A stretch of 64,000 bases of DNA from Glutamicibacter sp. PS (GTDB lineage Bacteria > Actinomycetota > Actinomycetes > Actinomycetales > Micrococcaceae). Below, piece by piece: positions 17,467 to 25,110 of the stretch. The stretch is taken from contig JANCMB010000001.1 of assembly GCA_031317595.1 (NCBI GenBank), positions 496,001-560,000 on the forward strand. Direction: 5' to 3'. The position numbers were made by a program, and so were the translations under genes. The notes below the pieces were generated by a model. It was not told where the DNA came from. It saw only the letters and a program-made list of their open reading frames with translations, and searched no databases. Each line of letters begins with the position of its first letter. Positions within the stretch are counted from its first letter, which is position 1.

Positions 17467-17601
17467 GGAATATTACGCCCAGGATGAAGTGGCGCGGTGC
17501 GAAGTTCTGTCGCACTGCGTCACTTCTCACGTTGGAGGGCCAAATCAGGCATGGATCGCGCCGCGCTCGATACGATACACATAACGAAGGTGACATCCAC
17601 C

Positions 17602-17624
17602 ATGGGCACAGCCCATCTTTTTCT
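17602..17624 (+). terminator. Terminator-like hairpin in the etfB leader
   Basis: ATGGGC (17602-17607), loop ACA, GCCCAT (17611-17616), then CTTTTTCTT, directly followed by the etfB ribosome site. It may be the end of the htrA transcript or an attenuator. Confidence 0.45.
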
Positions 17625-17636
17625 TGAAAGGTGAGA

Positions 17637-18458
17637 ATGAGCGAGGACAACAGCAACGCGCTAAAAATCGTGGTTCTGGTCAAGCACGTTCCCGATGTGC
17701 AGTTCGATCGGCATATCGACGCGCAGACTCTGCGTATTGAGCGAGGCGAATCCACTCTGTCGGAACTCGACGAGTACGCCATCGAGGCGGCCTTGGCGAT
17801 CATCGAAGCCCACGGTGGAGCGGCTGCCGGACACGAAGTTATCGCCGCAACCATGGGCGGATCTAATGCTTCGGGTGCCGTGAAGAAGGCACTGCAAATG
17901 GGCGCGACCTCCGGGGTGCATCTCAATGATGAGGCGTTGGCTGGCTCCGATGTGCTGGCTACTTCGAAAGCACTTGCGGCGCTCATCGAGAAGATTGGCG
18001 ACGTCGACCTGGTGGTGACGGGAATGTCGTCCACCGATGCCGAGACTTCCGTGGTACCGGCACAGTTGGCCGAACGCCTCGGCTGGGCCCAGCTGACCCA
18101 GGCGTCGTCGGTTGAATTCGATCAGGCGACCAATACCCTGGTGATCAGCCGAGACTCGGCTACGCAGCGATTGCGCTTGTCGGCCTCATTGCCGGCCGTG
18201 CTGTCGGTGACCGACCAGGCAAACGAGCCGCGCTACCCGAACTTTAAGGGCATTATGGCGGCTAAGAAGAAGTCCACCACCGAATTGTCCGTTGCTGACC
18301 TCGCCTTGGATGCCGCCGCGGTGGGTCCTGAAGGCTCGCGCAGCACCGTGGTGCAGGCCGAAGCCCACCCGGCGCGTGAAGCCGGAACCGTGATCACCGA
18401 TTCCGGCGAGGCCGGGATCGCGCTCGTTGATTTCTTGGCCGCTCAGAAACTGATCTAG
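17637..18458 (+). CDS. etfB: Electron transfer flavoprotein beta subunit
   Basis: A 273-residue FixA/EtfB protein beginning MSEDNSNALKIVVLVKHVPD. The ETF-beta signature appears in the middle (VVTGMSSTDAETSVVPAQLAERLGWA is one continuous block around residues 123-148). It forms the AMP-binding partner of EtfA and carries electrons from acyl-CoA and other dehydrogenases to the respiratory chain. The ATG at 17637 is preferred over a GTG 6 nt upstream because GAAAGG then has normal spacing. It is followed by etfA after 14 nt, and the order matches Rv3029c-Rv3028c. Confidence 0.94.
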   Translation: MSEDNSNALKIVVLVKHVPDVQFDRHIDAQTLRIERGESTLSELDEYAIEAALAIIEAHGGAAAGHEVIAATMGGSNASGAVKKALQMGATSGVHLNDEALAGSDVLATSKALAALIEKIGDVDLVVTGMSSTDAETSVVPAQLAERLGWAQLTQASSVEFDQATNTLVISRDSATQRLRLSASLPAVLSVTDQANEPRYPNFKGIMAAKKKSTTELSVADLALDAAAVGPEGSRSTVVQAEAHPAREAGTVITDSGEAGIALVDFLAAQKLI

Positions 18459-18472
18459 GGGAACATTCGCAC

Positions 18473-19417
18473 ATGACTACTGCATTGGTCTTTCTCACCG
18501 AAACCGCAGAAAACCTAGGCAAGGCCCAACGAGAGCTACTGAGCTTGGGCGCCCGCTTTGAGCAGACCCTGGTGGCTGTGCCGGGTGACGCTTCCGAGTC
18601 GCTCCGTGCCGAGTTGGGACGCTACGGGGTTGCGACGGTCTACACCGCCGCCGTGGATCCCGAAATTTTTGCACAACCCCTGGTTGAGCTGCTTGACGCG
18701 GCCATCGCCGCCGGACAGCCCGAGCTGGTGCTCACCGGCAATGATCCGCTCTCGCGCGAAGCCGCGGCCCGTGTTGCGGTGCGCCGCGAGGCAGGCATCG
18801 TCACTGACGCAACGGACGTGAGCGCCGACTTGCTGATCAGTAAGGACGAACTGGCTGGCAGCTATGGTGCTCAGGTCAAGGTCGCTAGTCAGCCGGCTCT
18901 GGTGGCACTGAAGCCCAATAGTGTCGACGACGCGCCGGCCGAGGCTGCCTCCACGCCGGAGGTGGTTAGCCTGCCGTTGGCCGAGGTTGACGCGCCGCAG
19001 GTGCGCGTACTTGGAGCGGAACCGAAGCCGGTCTCGACTCGCCCGGCGTTGAACGAAGCACGCGTCGTTGTGGCCGGTGGCCGCGGCGTTAACGGTGACT
19101 TCTCGCCCGTGGAGGACCTTGCGGATGCCTTGGGTGCTGCCGTGGGCGCCTCGCGCGCTGCGACCGATGCCGGATGGATTTCGCACGACGCCCAGGTGGG
19201 TCAAACCGGTGTGACCGTGTCTCCGCAGCTGTACATCTCCGCCGGCATTTCCGGTGCCATCCAGCAGAAGGCTGGCATGCAGACCAGCAAGGTGATCGTT
19301 GCGGTCAACAAGGACGCCGACGCGCCGGTCTTCGAGATTGCTGATCTTGGAATCGTGGGCGACTTGGCGAAGGTCTTGCCGCAGGCTGCCGAAGAAATCC
19401 GGCGCCGTCAGGCATGA
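18473..19417 (+). CDS. etfA: Electron transfer flavoprotein alpha subunit
   Basis: A 314-residue FixB/EtfA protein. The C-terminal FAD-binding domain is clear: VVAGGRGVNGDF, then GASRAATDAGW, QVGQTGVTVSP, LYISAGISGAIQ and VAVNKDADAPVFEIADLG, ending with GDLAKVLPQ. It binds the FAD that shuttles electrons. It is translated with etfB (14-nt gap), and its stop overlaps the start of the next gene by 4 nt (ATGA), so the three-gene unit is coupled. Confidence 0.95.
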   Translation: MTTALVFLTETAENLGKAQRELLSLGARFEQTLVAVPGDASESLRAELGRYGVATVYTAAVDPEIFAQPLVELLDAAIAAGQPELVLTGNDPLSREAAARVAVRREAGIVTDATDVSADLLISKDELAGSYGAQVKVASQPALVALKPNSVDDAPAEAASTPEVVSLPLAEVDAPQVRVLGAEPKPVSTRPALNEARVVVAGGRGVNGDFSPVEDLADALGAAVGASRAATDAGWISHDAQVGQTGVTVSPQLYISAGISGAIQQKAGMQTSKVIVAVNKDADAPVFEIADLGIVGDLAKVLPQAAEEIRRRQA

Positions 19418-20172
19418 TCGACACCCAACCATTCGTTGACGGTTCGGTACGACGGGTCTTGGCCTTCGGTGCGCACCCGGACGATCTGGATTTTGGCGCG
19501 GCGGGTACTATCGCGAAACTGACAAGTGCCGGGGCCGAGGTGCAGTACTGCATCATGACCGACGGCGACGCCGGTGGGTTTGATGCGCGCACGCCCGAGG
19601 AAATCACGGCGTTGCGCCACGCTGAACAGCGCCAGGCTGCGCAGGCGGTGGGCGTGAACCACGTGCATTTCATGGGGGAGCGCGATGGATTTCTGGCTCC
19701 CACCTATGAGGTGATCGGCAAGGTTGTGCGGCTGACCCGTCAGGTTCGCCCGGATATTGTCATGGCGATGCATCCGGAACGGAACTGGGATCGGATTCAG
19801 CGTTCGCATCCGGACCACTTGGCCTGCGGCGAGGCGGTCACCCGAGCGATTTACCCGGCCGTGGAGAACCCCTTCTCCTACCCTGAACTGCTCGGCGAGG
19901 AATCCCTCGCAGCCTATAAGGTGCCGTGGTTGTGGCTGTATGGTGCTCCCACGGAACGCGAGAATGCCTTTGTGGACATGACCGATCATTTCGAGTCGAA
20001 AATGACGGCACTGCGGGCGCACTTTACCCAGCACCCGGACGTGGCAGCCATGGAACGTTTCGTCGAGCAGCAGTGTCGCCAGAACGCACGACGCGGGGGT
20101 CTGAAGGGTGACTACGCCGAGGCTTTCCACGCGGTAGCGGTCAACGCGGACGACACCATTGCCGGTTTCTAA
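19414..20172 (+). CDS. PIG-L (LmbE-like) deacetylase
   Basis: A 252-residue zinc-dependent N-deacetylase-type protein. AHPDDLDFG near residues 21-29 gives the HPDD metal/catalytic motif, and a second His-rich site (SHPDHLACG, ~residue 131) supplies the other ligand. The family includes mycothiol enzymes MshB and Mca, which act on GlcNAc-Ins and mycothiol conjugates; similarity alone does not tell which substrate is used here. The start overlaps the etfA stop by 4 nt. A strong palindromic terminator follows within 15 nt of its stop, so it ends the operon. Confidence 0.88.
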   Translation: MIDTQPFVDGSVRRVLAFGAHPDDLDFGAAGTIAKLTSAGAEVQYCIMTDGDAGGFDARTPEEITALRHAEQRQAAQAVGVNHVHFMGERDGFLAPTYEVIGKVVRLTRQVRPDIVMAMHPERNWDRIQRSHPDHLACGEAVTRAIYPAVENPFSYPELLGEESLAAYKVPWLWLYGAPTERENAFVDMTDHFESKMTALRAHFTQHPDVAAMERFVEQQCRQNARRGGLKGDYAEAFHAVAVNADDTIAGF

Positions 20173-20186
20173 CGGGCAGCAAAGCT

Positions 20187-20232
20187 AAAAGCAGGAGGGA
20201 ACGAACCAGCTGGTTCGTTCCCTCCTGCTTTT
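20187..20232. terminator. Perfect 46-bp palindromic terminator
   Basis: Arms of 21 nt (20187-20207 and 20212-20232) are exactly complementary around AGCT, which is itself palindromic. A T run follows on the plus strand and the left arm begins with AAAA, so it can stop both the PIG-L gene and the convergent gene. Confidence 0.92.
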
Positions 20233-20251
20233 TCGACGTGACGCCGTCGGA

Positions 20252-20848
20252 CTATTCGTTGGCGCCTTGTTCTGCCGGTGCCGGGCTCTCTTCCTGCGAC
20301 TTTTGCTGCGCCGGATCCAGCGGGAGATTCACCGAGGCCTCGAGGCTATCGCCCGAGGGAGCCGATGGGATGTTGCCGGTCTCGCGGGTGACGTTGACCG
20401 CGATGAGCGACTTCAGCGGGGAGTAGCTTCCGCTGCTCTCGGACTGCTGGCTCGATAGGATCGCGTTCACCGCGCCGTCCTCGGTAATCGCCCAAACCAC
20501 ATAGGTTTCGGACTCATCGAGCTCGGGCAAGCCCTGTAGCTGGACGGCCAGGGCGTCCTTCTTCTCCGAGGTGGATACGCTCACGGCACCGCCGTTGGCA
20601 AGGTTTTCGCTCACGGTGACGGCGTCCTTAGCGTCGGCCACTGAGTTGGGGTTGGGCCCCTTGTTTAAGAGGGAGTATCCAACTAGTGCAACCACGACGA
20701 CCAGGATTGCGACGACAACGCCGATCACAAGACGCTTGGCCTTGCGTGGCTTGGCGGCCCGTGAGGTTTGGGCGACCTCGTCAACAAGGTCCAGACCCAG
20801 ATCGTCGTCCGGAGTCTCATCGCGGTGCTGGTTGTAGCTACCGTTCAT
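20252..20848 (-). CDS. Membrane protein with RskA-like C-terminal domain, lacking the sigma-binding part
   Basis: A 198-residue protein: a short acidic cytoplasmic N-terminus, one membrane helix (~44-63, LVIGVVVAILVVVVALVGYS) and an external domain with LPELDESETYVVWAITEDGAV and, later, VNVTRETGNIPSAPSGDS. This resembles the extracytoplasmic domain of anti-sigma-K factors. The N-terminal zinc-binding anti-sigma domain (HxxxCxxC type) is absent and no sigma factor gene is adjacent. The C-terminus is Gln/Glu/Pro/Ala-rich. A TATAAA element lies in its upstream gap. Confidence 0.65.
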   Translation of the reverse strand: MNGSYNQHRDETPDDDLGLDLVDEVAQTSRAAKPRKAKRLVIGVVVAILVVVVALVGYSLLNKGPNPNSVADAKDAVTVSENLANGGAVSVSTSEKKDALAVQLQGLPELDESETYVVWAITEDGAVNAILSSQQSESSGSYSPLKSLIAVNVTRETGNIPSAPSGDSLEASVNLPLDPAQQKSQEESPAPAEQGANE

Positions 20849-20966
20849 GTTCTTGGTTTCTCCCGAGGGTTAAGGTGAGTCAGGCTCTCTCCGACGCCAA
20901 CGCAGGGTCGGATTACTGTAGAGCCTACTTTATAAAGATTGGGTAAAGCTGTGTCGGAGGTGCCGA

Positions 20967-21434
20967 TCAGATGGGCGCGCCTTCGAAGCCATGCTGTCGC
21001 CAAGCTTCAAAATTCACGATGGAAGCGCAGTTGGCCAGGTTCAGTGAGCGGCGTGCCGGTAACATCGGTAGCTTCACCAGCTCGGTGATGCGCGGATGCA
21101 GCTTTTCCTCGGCGGTGAGCCCCTCCGATTCCTTACCGAAGAGCAGGATATCGCTGGGCTCGTAACTGATATCGGTGTACAGCGTCGAGCCCTCCGAAGT
21201 GTAGGCAAACACACGTCCCTCGCCGAGGGCTTCCAAAGCCGCATCGAGGTTCTCATGGATCGTCACGTTCGCCAGATCGTGGTAGTCGAGGCCTGCACGG
21301 CGAAGCTTCGAATCCTCGAAGTCAAAGCCCAGGGGTTTGGCCAAATGCAATTCGGCGCCGGTTATGGCCGCCAGACGGATGGCGTTGCCGGTATTGCCTG
21401 GGATCTCGGGAGCATTAAACAGAATTCGAAACAC
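20967..21434 (-). CDS. trmL: tRNA (cytidine/uridine-2'-O-)-methyltransferase TrmL
   Basis: A 155-residue SPOUT methyltransferase; family members methylate the ribose at position 34 of leucine tRNAs. It shows the three SPOUT motifs: NAPEIPGNTGNAIR at the N-terminus, LLFGKESEGL in the middle and LPM...RSLNLANCASIV near the end, forming the knotted SAM site. The length is typical. The start is GTG. It lies 35 nt downstream of the J-domain gene on the same strand. Confidence 0.93.
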   Translation of the reverse strand: MFRILFNAPEIPGNTGNAIRLAAITGAELHLAKPLGFDFEDSKLRRAGLDYHDLANVTIHENLDAALEALGEGRVFAYTSEGSTLYTDISYEPSDILLFGKESEGLTAEEKLHPRITELVKLPMLPARRSLNLANCASIVNFEAWRQHGFEGAPI

Positions 21435-21469
21435 GTTGACAGTTTATTACTTCGAACGCCGCCTACGGG

Positions 21470-22360
21470 TCAGTACATGCCGCCGAGCAGGCGAGCCAGG
21501 CTCGAGCGATCCACCACATTTGGCATCGGACCCGAGCCGAGGAATAGCTTCAGCTCCCGTACCAACGATGCGGCGTTTACGACGCTCGTCGCGGCCACGG
21601 CGGGTTCGGCGTTGCGGGCATACTCGATGACCGGCTCGTGGACATTCCGGTTCGAAGAGAGCACCACGGTGAAGGAAGCCACGTTCATTTCCATGAACGC
21701 GTGCTGTAAGCCCGTTGCGTCAAGCTTCGGCGGTTGGGTCATCTTGGTGCCATGACGCAGTATCTGGCCGTCGAAGTGATAGTAGCCTTCGGGTACCGTC
21801 ATCGAGTTAATGACCGCCATCCGGTACCCGGCCACGACCACATGATCGTAGAACTCCCGCCCTGGGGCATGGAGACCGTTGACCAGGCGGGCGGCTGGCA
21901 AGACGGAGAGCACGTTGTTGCTGATGATCTTGGCAACGGCCGCCTCGCGCTCCAACCGTGCGCGTGAGGTGAAGAGCCCGCGTTTGCGCGGTACCCCGTG
22001 GACCCGCTGTTTAGATGCCTCCACCGACAGTTCGCTAAAGGGCTCGCTGAGCGGGGGCACAAAGTCGATGGGCAGGCTGGCCTTGGGTTGGGCTGGGTTG
22101 CCGCGCAACCGGTCGTCGTAGGACTCGGTGGGCTGATGGCCCGGATAGCGTTGCGAGGCCCCGTAGGACCGATCGAAGCTTTCGCGGGCATGTTCATCCG
22201 AGAGCACCTGATAGGCGTGCTGCACCAACTTGAACTGTTCCGCACTGCCACCGAGGTCGGGATGCGCCGAGCGCGCGGCCTTACGGTAGGCGACCTTGAT
22301 TTCGGCGAGCGTTGCCGTGCGCGAGACGCCGAGGATCTCGTAGGGACTTGGCGTGCTCAT
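21470..22360 (-). CDS. J-domain (DnaJ-like) protein
   Basis: About 296 residues. The N-terminal J domain (1-65) is complete: SPYEILGVSRTATLAEIK, YRKAARSAHPDLGG with the HPD tripeptide needed to stimulate Hsp70, and YQVLSDEHARESFDRSYG. There is no zinc-finger or substrate-binding region of classical DnaJ; the remaining ~220 residues are of unknown fold. The ATG at 22360 is used because the J domain begins there; an upstream frame extension has no support. It may direct DnaK to a specific client. Confidence 0.85.
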   Translation of the reverse strand: MSTPSPYEILGVSRTATLAEIKVAYRKAARSAHPDLGGSAEQFKLVQHAYQVLSDEHARESFDRSYGASQRYPGHQPTESYDDRLRGNPAQPKASLPIDFVPPLSEPFSELSVEASKQRVHGVPRKRGLFTSRARLEREAAVAKIISNNVLSVLPAARLVNGLHAPGREFYDHVVVAGYRMAVINSMTVPEGYYHFDGQILRHGTKMTQPPKLDATGLQHAFMEMNVASFTVVLSSNRNVHEPVIEYARNAEPAVAATSVVNAASLVRELKLFLGSGPMPNVVDRSSLARLLGGMY

Positions 22361-22391
22361 GGAGTGCAGAGTTCCTCTCGGGCGATTGAGC

Positions 22392-22493
22392 CTAGGCGCC
22401 GGAGGCACGAAGATGTGCGCGGCACGCAAGCCGGGGCAGTGTCACCAGTTTACGGGCACTGGCTCCCGAGGCGGTGGCGGTGTTCTCGCTCAT
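22392..22493 (-). CDS. Small overlapping ORF (33 residues) after the RibD-like gene
   Basis: The ATG overlaps the stop of the RibD-like gene (ATGA), the arrangement of a translationally coupled gene. It would encode a 33-residue peptide beginning MSENTATASGASARKLV, with a basic second half containing LACRAHLRASGA. No known domain is recognised. It could be a real small protein or a chance reading frame in the 129-nt gap. Confidence 0.35.
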   Translation of the reverse strand: MSENTATASGASARKLVTLPRLACRAHLRASGA

Positions 22494-23233
22494 CGCACCT
22501 CACGTCGGCGGTAGTCGGCCAAGAGCATCGAATCCTCCTCGAAGAGTGCGTTCAGTTGCATCTCGTGAACTGCCTCGCGCGGATCATTGGCGATGCGTGC
22601 CCCGTCGCCGGCAACTATCCGGGGAGAGAAACTGAGGCAGAGCGAATCGACTTGATTTGCCGCCGAAAATTGCCCGAAAATGCGCGGCCCGCCCTCGGCA
22701 TGAATAAACCCAAAGCCACGATCCGCTAGCTGCTGGACGATGGCCTCAGGATCGCAACCGCCACCGGATTCCGGCACCCGGCAAATCTGCACATGCTCCG
22801 GGTAGGCTGCCCGCTGGGCCGCGTCGGGTGCGGCGGTGGTAAAGAGCAGCACCTCGGCTGGACTTTCCCGTAGCACCTCGGCATCCGGCTCGATCGACAG
22901 GGAACGCGAGACGATCGCCAGGACCGGGTGGGCACTTCGCCCGTGCTCCCGGCGCCACTGCTGATCCTCCTCCGAGACCAGCGGGCCGCTGTATCCTTCG
23001 GCATGTACGGTGCCGGCACCGACCAGAATCACGTCGGCTAGGCGGCGCTGTAACGCGAAGGCCCGACGGTCGGCGGCGCTACCCAAGGCTGCGGAGCGCC
23101 CCTCGAGTTGCGCGCTGCCATCGAGGCTGGAAACGAAATTAAAGCGTACGAAGGGTCGCGCCACGGCGGCGTAAGCCTGCAATAGTTGGTCGTCGCTCGG
23201 ATCGTCGATGGGCGTTGGTAGCAGCTGACGCAC
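22490..23233 (-). CDS. RibD C-terminal-type (dihydrofolate reductase-fold) reductase
   Basis: A 247-residue stand-alone reductase domain. FNFVSSLDGSAQLEGRS near residue 32 matches the substrate/cofactor loop of RibD_C proteins; LADVILVGAGTVHAEGY follows, and EGGPRIFGQF near residue 190 is the characteristic C-terminal motif. There is no deaminase domain, so it is not a full RibD. It resembles the Rv2671 type, which was reported to reduce dihydrofolate when overproduced. The GTG start has AAGGAG 7 nt upstream and lies 11 nt after the FolP2-like gene, indicating one operon. Confidence 0.85.
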   Translation of the reverse strand: MRQLLPTPIDDPSDDQLLQAYAAVARPFVRFNFVSSLDGSAQLEGRSAALGSAADRRAFALQRRLADVILVGAGTVHAEGYSGPLVSEEDQQWRREHGRSAHPVLAIVSRSLSIEPDAEVLRESPAEVLLFTTAAPDAAQRAAYPEHVQICRVPESGGGCDPEAIVQQLADRGFGFIHAEGGPRIFGQFSAANQVDSLCLSFSPRIVAGDGARIANDPREAVHEMQLNALFEEDSMLLADYRRREVR

Positions 23234-23244
23234 GGTGGTACTCC

Positions 23245-24171
23245 TTACTGAATGGCACTTCGTTCGGGATGAGCCGGGGGATTGACGTCGGACATATTGT
23301 GAACCTGATAGACCGGTTCCCGCCAGCCCATGGAGGCTTCGATCAGGCGCACGGTCTGCACCGATTCGGGGACGTTATGCATCCGAATAATTCGGGCCCC
23401 GCCGGTGATGCACAGGGTGGCGGCCACCATGGAGCCGACCAGGCGTTGCTCCTTGGGAAGATCCAGGGTTTCGCCGATGAAGTCCTTATTGGACACGGCC
23501 GCCAGCGCGGGATAGCCGAGTGCGGCGATGGCCTCGAACCGGCCGGTGATCTCCAAGGTGTGTTTGGTGTTCTTGTTCAGATCGTGCCCCGGGTCGACGA
23601 TGAGCTTGTCGGCGCCGATGCCGGCCCGCAGCGCGGTGTCCACCCGGGCGGCGAGGAAATCACGCACCTCGCCGATCACGTCCGTGTACTTGGGCCGCGG
23701 ATAAATTGTGCGCGGGCTGGCTAGCGAATGGGTTAGGACTAGGTGCACCTTGTGCTCGGCGACTACGTCGGCCAGCTCCGGGTACGCCAGACCGGTGGTG
23801 TCGTTGATGACGTCGGCTCCGGCCTCGATCGCAGCTTCGGCGACCTTCGGGTGGAAGGTGTCCGCCGAGATAATCACGTCGCTACGTTCTCGTACGGCCG
23901 CGATCACCGGGACGATGCGTTCGGCTTCCTCCTGCCATGGCAGTTCTGGGCCGGGGGAGAAAGGCACGCCCCCGATGTCCACCCAGTCGGCGCCGGCCGC
24001 GACAGCCCGCATGGCGGCTTGCACCGCAGGTTCTAGCCCAAAGGTGGAGCCGGCGTCGTAGAAGGAGTCCGGTGTGCGGTTGACCACTGCCATCACGGCG
24101 ATGCGGCGCGAGAAATCGATGCTTCGATGCCCAAAATGGTGTTCGTTGACCTTCAGCTGGGGCAGGTACAC
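23245..24171 (-). CDS. Dihydropteroate synthase paralogue (FolP2-like)
   Basis: A 308-residue TIM-barrel of the dihydropteroate synthase family. The first pterin-site motif reads VVNRTPDSFYDAG instead of the usual NxTPDSFxDGG of true FolP, and other barrel strands give WVDIGG, VIISADTF, INDTTG and LIVDPGHDLNKN. The NRTPDSFYD form matches mycobacterial FolP2 (Rv1207), which was reported not to complement FolP1. Its role is therefore probably not ordinary folate synthesis. The GTG start is the first of an operon with the RibD-like gene. It is divergent from the unknown gene at 24289. Confidence 0.85.
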   Translation of the reverse strand: MYLPQLKVNEHHFGHRSIDFSRRIAVMAVVNRTPDSFYDAGSTFGLEPAVQAAMRAVAAGADWVDIGGVPFSPGPELPWQEEAERIVPVIAAVRERSDVIISADTFHPKVAEAAIEAGADVINDTTGLAYPELADVVAEHKVHLVLTHSLASPRTIYPRPKYTDVIGEVRDFLAARVDTALRAGIGADKLIVDPGHDLNKNTKHTLEITGRFEAIAALGYPALAAVSNKDFIGETLDLPKEQRLVGSMVAATLCITGGARIIRMHNVPESVQTVRLIEASMGWREPVYQVHNMSDVNPPAHPERSAIQ

Positions 24172-24288
24172 GCAGCGTACTCCTCGATTAGTTGATCGGC
24201 CTGCCCACTACGGACCGCCTAATTCATTCATATCACCCGGCCGACGCCCAGGGCGTGTCTGCCAGTCACACTCGTTAGGCTTAACCGC

Positions 24289-25083
24289 ATGGAGTTCACA
24301 CATATAGCGGCACAACACGGCCAATGGATCGCCACCGCCAGCCAGCGGGCGCAACCAGCGACTGTGGCCGCTCAGGTACCGGCAGGCTATGAACGATACG
24401 TGCGCATTTTGCACCCGGCGCTCGACGAGGAGGGCCGAAGCCACCGGTGGGCTGAGGTCGCGCGGGCGACCGGGGAAACATTGCACGCCACGAGCCTGTT
24501 CGAGGACGTAGCGCGGCTCGACGAACGAGGGCTTCCGCTCGATGAGAATTCCTGGGTAGACAGCGACCTGCCCGGGGAAGAACTTCCCACGGATCAGTGG
24601 CAGGCGCTCACCGACCACCTCATTGCGGCCACCGCGCAGCAGCGTTTGATCCTTGGGCTGTGGGCCGGATTCGCCTTTATCGAAGGCGGGGAACGGATCG
24701 ACATCGAATCCGCGGCCGAGAGCGAGGCGGACACAGAGGCTCACGCGGCGGCGCTCGCCGAGGCCCGTCGTCCGGGCTTCTCCGACGAGGTGCTCCGCGC
24801 CCCACGCCTGGAACTTCCCGGCGGATACCGAAACTATCTGCTTTTTGACGCCGATCATGAGTTCCTAGCGGCTCCACAGTGGGCCACTACCGCGGCAGGG
24901 GCGCAGAAACAACACCCCTCGATCGTGTTTCCGACCGATCACTCGTGGTTGCTGAGCACCGAACCCTATGATGACTCGACGATCGTGGGAGGCAGCGCCG
25001 CGTTGATCGACGCGCTCTGCGAAGATAACCGGCTCGAGACCCTTGAGGTCGGCGAACTCACACGCATTGGCCATTCAGCCTAA
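24289..25083 (+). CDS. Conserved-looking protein of unknown function
   Basis: A 264-residue soluble protein with good codon bias but no domain I can name. The first ~140 residues include GYERYVRILHPALDEEGR and a WAEVARATG segment; the middle is Ala/Glu-rich; the end has PELP-like GGYRNYLLFDA and WLLSTEPYDDSTIVGG, which look like the conserved core of an actinobacterial family. Acidic and lacking a signal peptide, it is probably cytoplasmic. It precedes the cysteine desulfurase gene by 27 nt and could be co-transcribed with it. Confidence 0.7.
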   Translation: MEFTHIAAQHGQWIATASQRAQPATVAAQVPAGYERYVRILHPALDEEGRSHRWAEVARATGETLHATSLFEDVARLDERGLPLDENSWVDSDLPGEELPTDQWQALTDHLIAATAQQRLILGLWAGFAFIEGGERIDIESAAESEADTEAHAAALAEARRPGFSDEVLRAPRLELPGGYRNYLLFDADHEFLAAPQWATTAAGAQKQHPSIVFPTDHSWLLSTEPYDDSTIVGGSAALIDALCEDNRLETLEVGELTRIGHSA

Positions 25084-25110
25084 GCGCGGCCAGCTCGTAC
25101 CATGGAATAG

